In this document: positions 26,378 through 34,794 of the stretch, in pieces
How the letters are laid out: each line of letters starts with the position of its first letter
Position numbering within the stretch: the first letter of the stretch is position 1
Source: an uncultured Opitutaceae bacterium
GTDB lineage: Bacteria > Verrucomicrobiota > Verrucomicrobiia > Opitutales > Opitutaceae
Reading direction: 5' to 3'
Assembly (NCBI GenBank): GCA_903929355.1
Contig: CAIYUN010000034.1
Location: 1-64,000 of the forward strand
Length of the DNA stretch: 64,000 nucleotides
Translations under genes and position numbers: made by a program
Notes under the pieces: model-generated
Seen by the model: only the letters and a program-made list of their open reading frames with translations
What the model was told of the DNA's origin: nothing
Databases searched by the model: none

Positions 26378-27142
26378 CTAACTCTCCCCCGCGAGGAAGT
26401 CGAGCTGGTCCGGATCCACCCGGCGGGCGAGAAGCTTGCGCAGGAACAGCTCGCGGTGCTGGGGGCAGCGGCCGAGGCGCAGCACCGCTTCGCGGTGCTC
26501 CTCCGTGCCATAGCCTTTGTGTTGGGTGAAGCCATAGCCGGGGTGTTGGGCGTCGAGCTCGTTCATGAGGCGGTCGCGGGTGACCTTGGCGACGATGCTC
26601 GCCATGGCGATGCAGAGGGAGCGCCCGTCGCCATTGACCAGCGGCGTGTGGGGATACGGGAAATGGCGCAGGCGCAGCCCGTCAATGATGATGTGCGCCG
26701 AGACGGTCGGCTGGTAATTGTTGATCTCCTCGGCGCTGGCGAAGAGGTCGGGTTCGGTCGCCCGCGCGAAGGCCGACGGCGGGCAGATGCCCTCGAGCGC
26801 GCGGCGCATGGCAAGCTTGGTCGCGCCGAGGATGTTGAGCGACTCGATCTCGGCCACGTCGGCGGTGCCGGTGTGCGCGTGAATCTGCCCCTGGATGGCC
26901 AGCGCCTCAAACTCGACCATCAGTTCCTCGCGGTCGGCGGGGGTGAGCAGCTTGGAGTCGTTGACGCGCCCCGCCCGGGCGACCGCCCAGCGACCCTCGA
27001 GAAACCCTTGATTGACGACCACCGCCGCGGCGACGACCGGCCCGGCGAGCGCGCCGCGGCCGGCCTCGTCCACCCCGATGAGGCTGGCGAAGCCGGCAAG
27101 CTGCTTCAGGTCAAAGGCGCGGAGCTGGCGGCGCTTGGGCAT
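26378..27142 (-). CDS. rnhB: Ribonuclease HII
   Basis: A 254-residue enzyme that removes ribonucleotides from DNA:RNA hybrids. Motif GVDEAGRGALAGPV holds the catalytic Asp25 and Glu26. VNDSKLLTPADREEL, a central IDGLRLRHFPY and SICL-type ASIVAKVTRDRLM with HPGYGFTQHKGYGTEEHREAV complete the type II pattern. It is followed to the right by a divergent J-domain gene, with the 27208-27240 palindrome in between. RNase HIII is encoded 0.6 kb away. Confidence 0.95.
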   Translation of the reverse strand: MPKRRQLRAFDLKQLAGFASLIGVDEAGRGALAGPVVAAAVVVNQGFLEGRWAVARAGRVNDSKLLTPADREELMVEFEALAIQGQIHAHTGTADVAEIESLNILGATKLAMRRALEGICPPSAFARATEPDLFASAEEINNYQPTVSAHIIIDGLRLRHFPYPHTPLVNGDGRSLCIAMASIVAKVTRDRLMNELDAQHPGYGFTQHKGYGTEEHREAVLRLGRCPQHRELFLRKLLARRVDPDQLDFLAGES

Positions 27143-27207
27143 GGGGGAAAATTAGCGACCCAGCCGGGCCGCCTGCAAGCATGCGGGGTGCCTCCCCTTG
27201 AGGGACT

Positions 27208-27240
27208 GCTACAATGTCAACTATCAGTTGACATCGTAGC
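27208..27240. promoter_or_regulatory. Candidate operator palindrome, site 2 (extended)
   Basis: The core ATGTCAACT (27214-27222) / AGTTGACAT (27226-27234) has perfect 9-bp arms around ATC. Past one mismatch on each side, GCTAC (27208-27212) pairs with GTAGC (27236-27240), so the dyad covers 33 bases. It lies between divergent rnhB and the J-domain gene, about 65 bases upstream of the rnhB start. Confidence 0.65.
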
Positions 27241-27337
27241 CACCGGCCGCGCGTTTAGGTCGGCGGCATCGTGGGAGTGCCCGGGGGACGAGTTTGGGAT
27301 TGCCGGGGCAGGAGCGGAGGTGCAGTTTTGGCCGGAG

Positions 27338-27772
27338 ATGGACGACCTGCGCGAATGTTACCGAATGCTCGAGGTTGATCCCGGCGCCTCACCGGAGCTG
27401 GTGAAGCGCGCCTATCGCGATCTGGTCAAGGTCTGGCATCCTGACCGTTTCACCGACGACCCCGGGCTGCAAAGTCGCGCGCAGGAAAAACTGAAGCAGA
27501 TCAACCTCGCCTACGGGAAGGCCCGGGAGGCGCGCGTGATCCTGCCGCCCCAGCCGCCACCGGCGGCCGCGTCGCGCCGTCCCGCCCCGCCGGTCTGGAC
27601 GCCAAACGACGCTGCTCCCGACGATGACCACGAGCCACCCGGGGCTCCGCCACGGCGCAAACGGAACTGGGAACCGGCGCTGGCGCGCGCCGGACTTTCG
27701 TTTATCATCGTCTTCGAGCTCGCCGTCGTGCCGGCCCTCTGCTGGGTCATCATCACCGCGCTCGCGGGGTAG
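27338..27772 (+). CDS. J-domain protein with C-terminal membrane anchor
   Basis: A 144-residue protein. Residues 3-60 form a J domain: DLRECYRMLEVDPGASPELVKRAYRDLVKVWHPDRF, including the HPD motif that stimulates an Hsp70 ATPase. A Pro-rich linker (ILPPQPPPAAASRRPAPPVW) leads to a C-terminal hydrophobic helix (LSFIIVFELAVVPALCWVIITAL), so the J domain is probably tethered to the inner membrane facing the cytoplasm. No Gly/Phe or zinc-finger region is present; it is a class III (DnaJ-like) co-chaperone. ATG at 27338 is chosen; a GTG at 27320 is an alternative. Confidence 0.85.
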   Translation: MDDLRECYRMLEVDPGASPELVKRAYRDLVKVWHPDRFTDDPGLQSRAQEKLKQINLAYGKAREARVILPPQPPPAAASRRPAPPVWTPNDAAPDDDHEPPGAPPRRKRNWEPALARAGLSFIIVFELAVVPALCWVIITALAG

Positions 27773-27780
27773 CCGTCAAT

Positions 27781-28788
27781 CTACCGCCACTCCGTTTTCT
27801 CCTGCGGCTCGGGCAGCGGCAGCTCGCCGAGCTTGCCGGCCGCCGACACGACTTCGTAGGCGGTGCGGAAATGCAGCTTGGCAAAATCACCGAGGGCCCG
27901 CGCGCCGAACCGGTTGATGATTTCATGCGCCTGCTGCTTCACCAGCGGGCCCGCCCCTTTCTGGAGCTTGGCGCCAAATTTTTTTGAGAGCGTGTGCATC
28001 TGCCGCACAAACTCCGCCCGGGCGACGATGGAGGCGGCGGCGACGACCGGGTCCTCCTCCGCCTTGGTCCGCATCGCCAGCTCGAAATCCTTCACCCCCT
28101 TTTTCGCCAGCTCGCGCTGGACGAGGGGTTGCTTGGTGAACTGGTCGAGCAGCCCGCGGGGGACGCGCTTGCTCGCGAGCGCCTTCTCCAGCGCGGTGGC
28201 GTGCTGCCAGGCCAGCAGCCGGTTGAGGTTCGCCCCGGGGCGGGACATCAGCTCGTTGTATTTGGGCATCCCACAGAGACAGGTTTCCACGGCAACCCCG
28301 CGGGTTTCGCGGATGAGCCGGTCCAGTTTGATGATCTGGCTCTCCGCGATCTTCTTGGAGTCCTGCACCCCGGCCGCGCGCCAGGCCTCGATGGCGGGCT
28401 TGTCCGCGATGACGGTGGCGGCGACCACCGGGCCGAAGAAATCGCCCTTGCCGCTTTCGTCGAGGCCGGCGTGCGGCTCAAACCAGTCAGGATGCAGCAC
28501 CTCGTCATAGCCGAGCCGGGCCGCACCGATCACGTCGGGCTCCAGCGTCATGGTGACAAACTCCTCGGTCCCCTTGCCGGCGACGACGACCTTGCCGCTT
28601 TCGTAGGCGGTGACATTGACCTTCAGGTGGTCGGCCTTGAAGGCGAACCGGGTGTAGGCGACGTCAAAGGGCATCCAGCCGCGCTCCTCGCAGATCGCCT
28701 GGAGCTTCGCCATCTGGGCGTCGTCGAGCTTGGCGGTGTAGGACGCGAGCTTCTTGGGTTTTTCCTCCTCCGGGGGCGGCTTGGGCAT
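27781..28788 (-). CDS. rnhC: Ribonuclease HIII
   Basis: A 335-residue enzyme. The N-terminal TBP-like substrate-binding domain (residues about 10-95, ERGWMPFDVAYTRFAFKADHLKVNVTAYESGKVVVAGKGTEEF) is the mark of type HIII. The catalytic domain begins HAGLDESGKGDFFGPVVAA with Asp110 and Glu111, followed by VQDSKKI and ASIVARAEFVRQM. The ATG at 28788 is preferred to one six codons upstream. It is convergent with the J-domain gene and divergent from mutY. Having both HII and HIII close together is notable. Confidence 0.94.
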   Translation of the reverse strand: MPKPPPEEEKPKKLASYTAKLDDAQMAKLQAICEERGWMPFDVAYTRFAFKADHLKVNVTAYESGKVVVAGKGTEEFVTMTLEPDVIGAARLGYDEVLHPDWFEPHAGLDESGKGDFFGPVVAATVIADKPAIEAWRAAGVQDSKKIAESQIIKLDRLIRETRGVAVETCLCGMPKYNELMSRPGANLNRLLAWQHATALEKALASKRVPRGLLDQFTKQPLVQRELAKKGVKDFELAMRTKAEEDPVVAAASIVARAEFVRQMHTLSKKFGAKLQKGAGPLVKQQAHEIINRFGARALGDFAKLHFRTAYEVVSAAGKLGELPLPEPQEKTEWR

Positions 28789-28876
28789 GCGATGAGTTGG
28801 GCACAAAATGGCCCAAAGCCCACGATAAATATCTCAGGCTTCATTTTGTCCCGATTTGTGGTTTTTGTGCTGCTTT

Positions 28877-29956
28877 GTGCCCGATTCCTTCTCCCAGCTC
28901 CCCGCGGCCAAGGCCGGTTTCCAGCGCGCGCTCCGGCGGTGGTTTCGCGCGGAGGCGCGGGTGCTGCCCTGGCGTTCGTCGCCGTCGCTCTATCGGACGG
29001 TGGTGAGCGAGTTCATGCTGCAGCAGACACAGGTGAAAACGGTGCTGCCCTATTTTGCGCGCTGGCTGGAGGCGTTGCCGGATTTTGCCACGCTGGCCGC
29101 GGCGCCGGAGGAACAGGTGCTCAAGCTGTGGGAGGGCCTGGGCTACTACTCGCGGGCCCGGAACCTGCACCGGCTGGCCCAAATCATGGCGACGCGGTCC
29201 GCGCCCCCGCGCACGCCGGAGTCATGGCGCGAGCTGCCCGGCGTGGGACCCTACACGGCGGCGGCGATCACCAGCATCGCCTTGGGTGCGCGGGCGGCGT
29301 GTGTGGACGGCAATGTCGTGCGCATCCTCGCGCGGCTCACGGCCGACGGCCGGGAGTTCCGCGACAGCGCCATGGCGGCGAAGACATTCGCCCCGCTGGC
29401 CGTCGCGCTCCTGCCGGCGGCCGGCGCCGGGGAGCACAACGAGGCGATGATGGAGCTGGGTGCGACGGTGTGCCTGCGGTCGAACCCGCGCTGCGGGGTG
29501 TGCCCGGTGCGCCGCTTTTGTGCGGCCGCCCGCCTCGGTGCGCCGCAGCAATATCCGCGCCTTGCGCCGAGGAAAACCGAACGCCGCGAGGTGGTGCGGG
29601 TGTGGTGCCTTCGTGGGGGTGCCCTCCTGTTGCACCGTGCGTCCGTCGGCGCGCGCCGGCTGGCGGGCCAGTACGAGCTGCCGACAGCGGCGCAGGCGGG
29701 CCTGAGCGAGGCCGCCGTGGCGTGCGGACCACTGCTCGCACGCCGGCAACGCCGCATCACCCGCTTTGCCATCACGGAGACGATTTACGCGCTGCCGCCA
29801 CCGCGGGGAAAACTGGGCGAAGGTTTGGGGTGGGTGCCGCGGGCGAAACTCGCCACGATCACCTTGTCGGGACCGCACCGGAAGTGGGTGGGGGAGCTGT
29901 TGTGCCGGCCGGCCGCCGCTCCTACCGCACCGGGGCCCCGACAGCTGGAACCGTGA
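28877..29956 (+). CDS. mutY: A/G-specific adenine DNA glycosylase
   Basis: A 359-residue base-excision repair enzyme removing adenine opposite 8-oxoguanine. Features in order: LPWRSSPSLYRTVVSEFMLQQTQVKTVLPYF with the catalytic Glu, LPGVGPYTAAAITSIALG helix-hairpin-helix, CVDGNVVRILARL with the catalytic Asp, and the iron-sulfur ligands C-x6-C-x2-C-x5-C in CLRSNPRCGVCPVRRFC. A NUDIX-like C-terminal domain follows. No ATG is near the expected start; a GTG at 28877 or a TTG at 28856 are candidates. Its 3' end overlaps the convergent TPR gene by 35 bases. Confidence 0.93.
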   Translation: MPDSFSQLPAAKAGFQRALRRWFRAEARVLPWRSSPSLYRTVVSEFMLQQTQVKTVLPYFARWLEALPDFATLAAAPEEQVLKLWEGLGYYSRARNLHRLAQIMATRSAPPRTPESWRELPGVGPYTAAAITSIALGARAACVDGNVVRILARLTADGREFRDSAMAAKTFAPLAVALLPAAGAGEHNEAMMELGATVCLRSNPRCGVCPVRRFCAAARLGAPQQYPRLAPRKTERREVVRVWCLRGGALLLHRASVGARRLAGQYELPTAAQAGLSEAAVACGPLLARRQRRITRFAITETIYALPPPRGKLGEGLGWVPRAKLATITLSGPHRKWVGELLCRPAAAPTAPGPRQLEP

Positions 29957-30878
29957 TATTGGCAGACGCGGCGGGGGCCGGCAGGGCGGCCAGCTCGGCG
30001 GCGAGGACCTGCCGGGCCGTGGCCAGCTGGAGGTCGTCCACGGTGGCGAGCATGGTCCGGGCCTCGTCCAGCCGCCCTTGTTTGAGCAGCACCTTGGCCT
30101 GGTAAAGGTGAATGGTCTGCTGGATCAGTTTGGGCTTGGGCAGGGACAACACCTGGAGCCTGGATTCGAGCGAGCGCCAGTAATTCATGGCTCCGTCCCA
30201 ATCCGGTTTTTCGAGTTCGAAGAACGACTTGCCGTAGGCGAGGGCATACTCGACGTTGCCGGGCGCGAGCGTCGTCGCCTGGTGAAACGCCTCCTGCATG
30301 GCGTCGTCGAGGACGGGCCGTTGCCATTCGCCGCTGGCCAGGAAATCATCGCGCGCGGCGGCCAGCAATGTGCCCAGCTGGTAATGGTAAAGGGGCTCGG
30401 CCGGGGCGAGCCGGATGGCCGCGAGAAAATAGTTCACGGCCTGCAGGGGCTTGCCGTCCTCGGCGAGATAGTTCCCGAGCTGGTTTTTGACCAGCGGCTG
30501 GTCGGGGTCGAGCTGGTTGGCCTTGAGGAGGAGCGCGGCGGCGCGCGCGCGTTCGCCCAGCACCGGCCGGCTGAGCAGCAGGGCGTAGCTCACATAGCCG
30601 GCGGCGACATCCGGGTGGTCCTTGAGGAACTGTTCGTAGTCCACGATGAGCCGCTGGAAATCCGGCCGCAACGCCTCGACCCCGGCCTGATCGGCCGCCT
30701 TGTCCGCCTGGGCGAGGAGCGCGCGCTGGCGGTCGACGAGCGTCTTGAGCTCCGCCGGCACGACCGGCTCCGCGACCGCCGGTGGCGGGGCGGCGGAGGC
30801 CGCGATCGGATCGGCGGCCCGTAGGGGCGCAGCGGCCAGGCAAAGCGCGAGCAGCGCCGGTGTGAGGATCTCCCGCAT
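29922..30878 (-). CDS. Secreted tetratricopeptide-repeat protein
   Basis: A 318-residue protein with a signal peptide (MREILTPALLALCLAAAPLRAA). Helical repeats of TPR type follow: DVAAGYVSYALLLSRPV, DQPLVKNQLGNYLAEDGKPLQAVNYFLAAIRLAP, EPLYHYQLGTLLAAARDDF, and PGNVEYALAYGKSFFELEKPDWDGAMNYWRSL. TPR arrays mediate protein contacts; the partner is unknown. The frame extends upstream to 31052, but the ATG at 30878 gives the signal peptide. It is divergent from a HAD phosphatase, with a palindrome in the gap. Confidence 0.85.
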   Translation of the reverse strand: MREILTPALLALCLAAAPLRAADPIAASAAPPPAVAEPVVPAELKTLVDRQRALLAQADKAADQAGVEALRPDFQRLIVDYEQFLKDHPDVAAGYVSYALLLSRPVLGERARAAALLLKANQLDPDQPLVKNQLGNYLAEDGKPLQAVNYFLAAIRLAPAEPLYHYQLGTLLAAARDDFLASGEWQRPVLDDAMQEAFHQATTLAPGNVEYALAYGKSFFELEKPDWDGAMNYWRSLESRLQVLSLPKPKLIQQTIHLYQAKVLLKQGRLDEARTMLATVDDLQLATARQVLAAELAALPAPAASANITVPAVGAPVR

Positions 30879-30953
30879 GGTGAGGGGTGCAGCCAAGCAC
30901 AGACAAGGGCGGTTCACAGCTCCAAATTGCAGCGGTTCGACCCATTGCCGACC

Positions 30954-30980
30954 TGGTGCTGCAGCGACCCCGCCGCAGTC
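30954..30980 (+). repeat. ACCC-loop palindrome, copy 4 (imperfect)
   Basis: CTGCAGCG-ACCC-CGCCGCAG pairs except for one position. The 5' flank is GGTG rather than GGAGC. Confidence 0.45.
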
Positions 30981-31052
30981 CGCCCTGCTGCCTGCCTCTT
31001 GGTCGACGCGAGCGAAACCGCCATCCCCCATGCACGACCGCCAACCAAACAT

Positions 31053-31069
31053 GACAACTAATAGTTGAC
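31053..31069. promoter_or_regulatory. Candidate operator palindrome, site 3
   Basis: GACAACTAATAGTTGAC differs at one base from the reverse complement of site 1. Perfect arms CAACTA/TAGTTG flank a single A. It lies between the divergent TPR (start 30878) and HAD (start 31254) genes. Confidence 0.6.
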
Positions 31070-31253
31070 GTATATGGCGTCAGCCCCGGCGGTGCAACCG
31101 GGTGCTGGATCATGGCCGGTCACATAAGCCAGGGGGCAAAAAATGGAGTCAAGAGGCTCGAAGGGCTCCCGCCACGGGGGGCGTTTCCGCAAAGTCGCAG
31201 GACTGCGAGCGCCCGGGCTTGCCCGTTGGCCCGCCACCGCCTCCACTCGCCCC

Positions 31254-31970
31254 ATGCCCGCCCGCGATCTCACCATCGGCTTCGACGCCGACGACACCCT
31301 CTGGCACAACGAGAATGTGTTCGCGGACATGCACGCCCGCTTTGGCGCACTGCTGGCCCACCATCACGACGCCGCCACGGTCGAGCGTGAGCTCCTCGCC
31401 ACGGAGCTGCGCAACCTCGAAATCTACGGCTACGGGGTGAAAAGCTTCACCCTCTCCGCCATCGAGACCGCCATCCATCTCTCCTCCGGCCAGATCAGTG
31501 CGGCGGAGGTCCAGCACCTGATCGACCTGGGCCGCGGGATGCTGGTGCATCCGGTCGAGCTGCTCGACGGCGTGGCCGAGACACTGGCCGGCCTCACGGC
31601 CGCCGGCGCGCACCGGTTGCTGGTGATCACCAAGGGCGACCTGCGCGACCAGCAGAGCAAGCTCGACCGCTCCGGCCTCGCCGGGCATTTTAAGGAGGTC
31701 GAGATCGTCGCCGAAAAGGACGCGTCCGCCTATGCGGCCATCCTGCGCCGGCACGGCATCGCGCCGCAGAATTTCCTGATGGTCGGCAATTCGATGAAAA
31801 GTGACATCCTGCCCGTGCTCGCGCTGGGCGGCGCGGCGGCCCATGTTCCCTACCCGCTGATGTGGCTGCACGAGCAGACGGCGGAGGTGCCGCCGGCGGG
31901 CGGCCGCTATTTCGAGCTGAAAAGCCTCCACGATCTGCCGGCGGTGGTGGCGCGGTGGGCGGCGGGGTGA
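31254..31970 (+). CDS. HAD-superfamily hydrolase
   Basis: A 238-residue haloacid-dehalogenase-fold enzyme. Motif I is FDADDTLW with nucleophile Asp11 and Asp13; motif II is VITKG in LLVITKGDLRDQQ; Lys and the late acidic motif lie in FLMVGNSMKSDILPVLALG. A helical cap sits between motifs I and II (EIYGYGVKSFTLSAIETAIHL). It is probably a phosphatase of small metabolites; the substrate is not readable. ATG at 31254 is chosen over an in-frame extension into the spacer. Confidence 0.85.
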   Translation: MPARDLTIGFDADDTLWHNENVFADMHARFGALLAHHHDAATVERELLATELRNLEIYGYGVKSFTLSAIETAIHLSSGQISAAEVQHLIDLGRGMLVHPVELLDGVAETLAGLTAAGAHRLLVITKGDLRDQQSKLDRSGLAGHFKEVEIVAEKDASAYAAILRRHGIAPQNFLMVGNSMKSDILPVLALGGAAAHVPYPLMWLHEQTAEVPPAGGRYFELKSLHDLPAVVARWAAG

Positions 31971-31973
31971 TGC

Positions 31974-31990
31974 GATCACAAATTGTGATC
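31974..31990. promoter_or_regulatory. Perfect palindrome between HAD gene and holA
   Basis: GATCACAAATTGTGATC has 8-bp arms around one A and begins 4 bases after the HAD stop. The half-sites face the opposite way to a CRP site. TTTAACC follows, so a weak terminator is an alternative to an operator for holA. Confidence 0.4.
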
Positions 31991-32067
31991 TTTAACCTAC
32001 CAGATCGCACCATTCCCGCTTTTTCGCGTGCATGGCGCGCGCCCTCGGCGCAACCTCCCCCCTTTTC

Positions 32068-33168
32068 ATGCCCGCCGCCCAGAAAACCTTCACCTTCATC
32101 TGCGGGGCCGACGATTTTCTCGTCGGCCGGCTGGGGAAGGAGCGTTACGACGCGCTCGTGGCCGAGACCGGCGCGGACGAGTTTTCCCGCGAGGTCATCA
32201 GCGGCTTCGCGGCCAACGTCGGCGAGGTGGAGGCGGCCGTGAACCGGTTCCGCGAGAGCGTGCAGACGGTCGCGATGTTTGGGGGGCGGCGCTTGGTGTG
32301 GCTCAAGGATGCGAACTTCCTGGCCGACACCGTCACCGGTCGCGCCGAGGGCACGCTCAAGGCTGTCGAGGACTTGCAGCAACTGCTGGAGAAGAACAAT
32401 CCGGAGGAGACGGTGGTCCTCATCACCGCGGCGCCGGTGGACCGTCGGCGTTCTTTTGCCAAATGGTGCGAGAAGCACGGGGACTGCACCGTGGTCGGCA
32501 GCGACGGCGACAACGCCGCCGAGGCCCTCGCCGGCGTGGCTCTGGCCGAGGCGCGTGCGCTGGGGGCGACCTTCGGGCCCGACGCGCTGCAGTTGCTCCT
32601 CGCCCGCGTCGGCGCCAACACCCGCCTGCTCATCGAGGAGGTCCGCAAGCTGGCCACCCACGCCGGCGATGATGGAGTCATCACCGAGGCGCATGTCGCC
32701 GAACTGACGCCCAATGTCGCCGAGGGCGATTTCTTCGAGGTGGCGGAAGCGTTTTTCAGCGGCGACCTGCCCTGGACGCTGACGGCCCTGCAGCGGCATT
32801 TCTTCACCGGAGGCGACGCACGACCGATCATCAGCGCGCTGCAGAACCGCAACCGGATCCTGCTGCAGGTGCGCGCGCTGGCCGACGCGGGGGAGGTGAG
32901 CGTGGGCCCGCGCGGGCTCGACGGCCTGCCGCGCGCGCAGGCGGCCCATGCGCGGCATTTCACCGGCGCGACGGAGAAGAGCTCGTTCAACCTGTTCAGC
33001 CAGAATGCGTGGTATGTGGGCAAGCTGGCCGGGAGCGCCCAGCTGCCCCCGCTCCGCCGCCTGGTGGACAACCAACTGGAGCTCGTTGTGGCCTTTGAGG
33101 AGATCGTGGCCCGCCCCCACGAGCAGGCCGAGGTGCTGCGCGACTTGGCGGTGCGGTGCTTGACGTAA
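32068..33168 (+). CDS. holA: DNA polymerase III subunit delta
   Basis: A 366-residue clamp-loader subunit. The pattern TFTFICGADDFLVGRL, SVQTVAMFGGRRLVWLKDANFL, EETVVLITAAPVDRRRSFAKWCEKHGDC, ALQLLLARVGANTRLLIEEVRKLATHAG and DFFEVAEAFFSGDLPWTLTALQRHFFTGGDARPIISALQNR follows the delta family (degenerate AAA+ module without a Walker A). The ATG at 32068 is chosen; another lies 12 codons upstream. Confidence 0.88.
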   Translation: MPAAQKTFTFICGADDFLVGRLGKERYDALVAETGADEFSREVISGFAANVGEVEAAVNRFRESVQTVAMFGGRRLVWLKDANFLADTVTGRAEGTLKAVEDLQQLLEKNNPEETVVLITAAPVDRRRSFAKWCEKHGDCTVVGSDGDNAAEALAGVALAEARALGATFGPDALQLLLARVGANTRLLIEEVRKLATHAGDDGVITEAHVAELTPNVAEGDFFEVAEAFFSGDLPWTLTALQRHFFTGGDARPIISALQNRNRILLQVRALADAGEVSVGPRGLDGLPRAQAAHARHFTGATEKSSFNLFSQNAWYVGKLAGSAQLPPLRRLVDNQLELVVAFEEIVARPHEQAEVLRDLAVRCLT

Positions 33169-33244
33169 GCGGCCGGGCCTCATCGCCAGCGGTGGCCAAA
33201 AAGGTTGCCGCCACCCGCCCCGCGCGCTTCGCTCGTCCGACGCC

Positions 33245-34672
33245 ATGCCCTCACCCGCCCCCATCCCCAACGTCCTCGCCGAGCGGTATGCCTCGCCGGC
33301 GGTCAAAGCCCTTTGGTCGCCCGCCGGGCGGATCGCGCTCGAGCGCGATTTCTGGATCGCCGTGCTCAAGGCGCACCGCGACCTCGGCCTCGCCGTCCCC
33401 GCCGCCGCCATCGCCGACTACGAGCGGGTCAAGGGCCGCATCAACCTGACGGCCATCGCCGCGCGCGAGCGCGTCACCCTGCACGACGTGAAGGCGCGCA
33501 TCGAGGAGTTCAACGCCCTCGCCGGCCGCGAGTTGATTCATCTGGGCCTGACCTCCCGCGACCTCACCGAGAACACCGAGCAGCTCCAGATCGCCCGCTC
33601 GCTCGCCGTCGTGCGGATGAAGACCGCCGCCGCGCTGCTCGCGTTCGGGAGGCGGGCAAAACAGTTCCGCGCCGTGATGATCACGGGCCGGACCCACAAC
33701 GTGCCCGCGCAGCCAACCACGCTCGGCAAGCGTTTCGCGATGTCGGGTCAGGAGCTGCGGCTCGCCTTCACCCGGCTCGACGAGTTGGTCGCGCGCTATC
33801 CCGCCCGCGGGCTCAAGGGGGCCGTGGGCACGCAGCTCGACCAGCTCACGCTCCTTGGCGGCGACGCCAAAAAAGTCACACGCCTCGAGCAACGGGTGCT
33901 CGCGCACCTCGGCTTCCGCCATGTGTTGGGCGCCGTCGGCCAGGTGTATCCGCGCTCGCTCGACTTTGAGGTGGTGACGGCGCTGCATCAGATCGGCGCG
34001 GCGGCGGCGAGCTTTGCCACGACGCTGCGCCTCATGGCCGGGCACGGGCTGCTGACGGAGGGCTTTCAAAAAGGCCAGGTGGGCTCGTCCGCGATGCCGC
34101 ACAAGGTCAACGCCCGCAACTGCGAGCGCATCTGCGGCCTCTCCACCGTGCTGGGCGGCTATGTCACGATGACGGCCGGGCTGGCCGGCCACCAGTGGAA
34201 CGAGGGCGACGTCTCCTGCTCGGTGGTGCGACGCGTCGCGCTGCCCGATGCGTTTTTCGCCCTCGACGGGCTGCTGGAGACCCTGCTCACGGTGCTTGCG
34301 CAAATGGACGTTTTCCCCGCGGCGCTCGCGGCCGAGAATGCCCGGCACCTGCCTTTCCTCGCGACGACGACCATCATGATGGAGGCGGTCAAGGCGGGCG
34401 CGGGCCGGGAGACCGCGCACGCCGCGATCAAGGAGCACGCGCTGGCGGCGGCGCGCGCCCTGCGCGAGGGCGGCGAGGCCGACCTGGCCGGCCGTCTCGC
34501 CGGTGATCCCCGCCTCGGCCTGTCGCGCGCAAAGCTCGACGCGATCCTGCGGGACGGCAAACGCTTCGTCGGCGCAGCCCCGCAACAGGCGGATGATTTT
34601 GCCCGGACGGTCGCGCCGCTGTCGCGCCAGGTGCCGGGCGCCGCGGGATACCAGCCCGGCAAGCTGTTGTAA
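33245..34672 (+). CDS. purB: Adenylosuccinate lyase
   Basis: A 475-residue fumarase-superfamily enzyme acting twice in purine synthesis. Conserved regions: ELIHLGLTSRDLTENTEQLQI (TSxDxxxN), MITGRTHNVPAQPTTLGKRFA and the signature QVGSSAMPHKVNARNCERICG with the mobile-loop serines. The length is normal. It starts 76 bases after holA and is probably read with it. No other purine genes are in the window. Confidence 0.93.
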   Translation: MPSPAPIPNVLAERYASPAVKALWSPAGRIALERDFWIAVLKAHRDLGLAVPAAAIADYERVKGRINLTAIAARERVTLHDVKARIEEFNALAGRELIHLGLTSRDLTENTEQLQIARSLAVVRMKTAAALLAFGRRAKQFRAVMITGRTHNVPAQPTTLGKRFAMSGQELRLAFTRLDELVARYPARGLKGAVGTQLDQLTLLGGDAKKVTRLEQRVLAHLGFRHVLGAVGQVYPRSLDFEVVTALHQIGAAAASFATTLRLMAGHGLLTEGFQKGQVGSSAMPHKVNARNCERICGLSTVLGGYVTMTAGLAGHQWNEGDVSCSVVRRVALPDAFFALDGLLETLLTVLAQMDVFPAALAAENARHLPFLATTTIMMEAVKAGAGRETAHAAIKEHALAAARALREGGEADLAGRLAGDPRLGLSRAKLDAILRDGKRFVGAAPQQADDFARTVAPLSRQVPGAAGYQPGKLL

Positions 34673-34794
34673 GTGGCCCGCGTCTTCCTGTCGGCCAGGG
34701 CGCCGCCTGGCTTCGGCTTTGATCCCCATCAGTGATTCCAGTCTCCCCCTCCGCTTCGAACCCATAAATTAAGCACCGGGGCCAACCTCCGACC

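Larger units (their letters stand above)
30879..31253. other. Divergent spacer with operator palindrome and repeat
   Basis: A 375-base gap between the TPR gene (minus) and the HAD gene (plus). It holds an ACCC-loop palindrome (30954-30980) and the third 17-bp operator-like site (31053-31069), followed by GTATATGG. The right half is open in the HAD frame from 31143 but has no protein-like conservation. Confidence 0.5.

Noticed and set aside
31974-31990. CRP-binding site
   Set aside because: The order is TCACA-N3-TGTGA, inverted relative to the TGTGA-N6-TCACA consensus.
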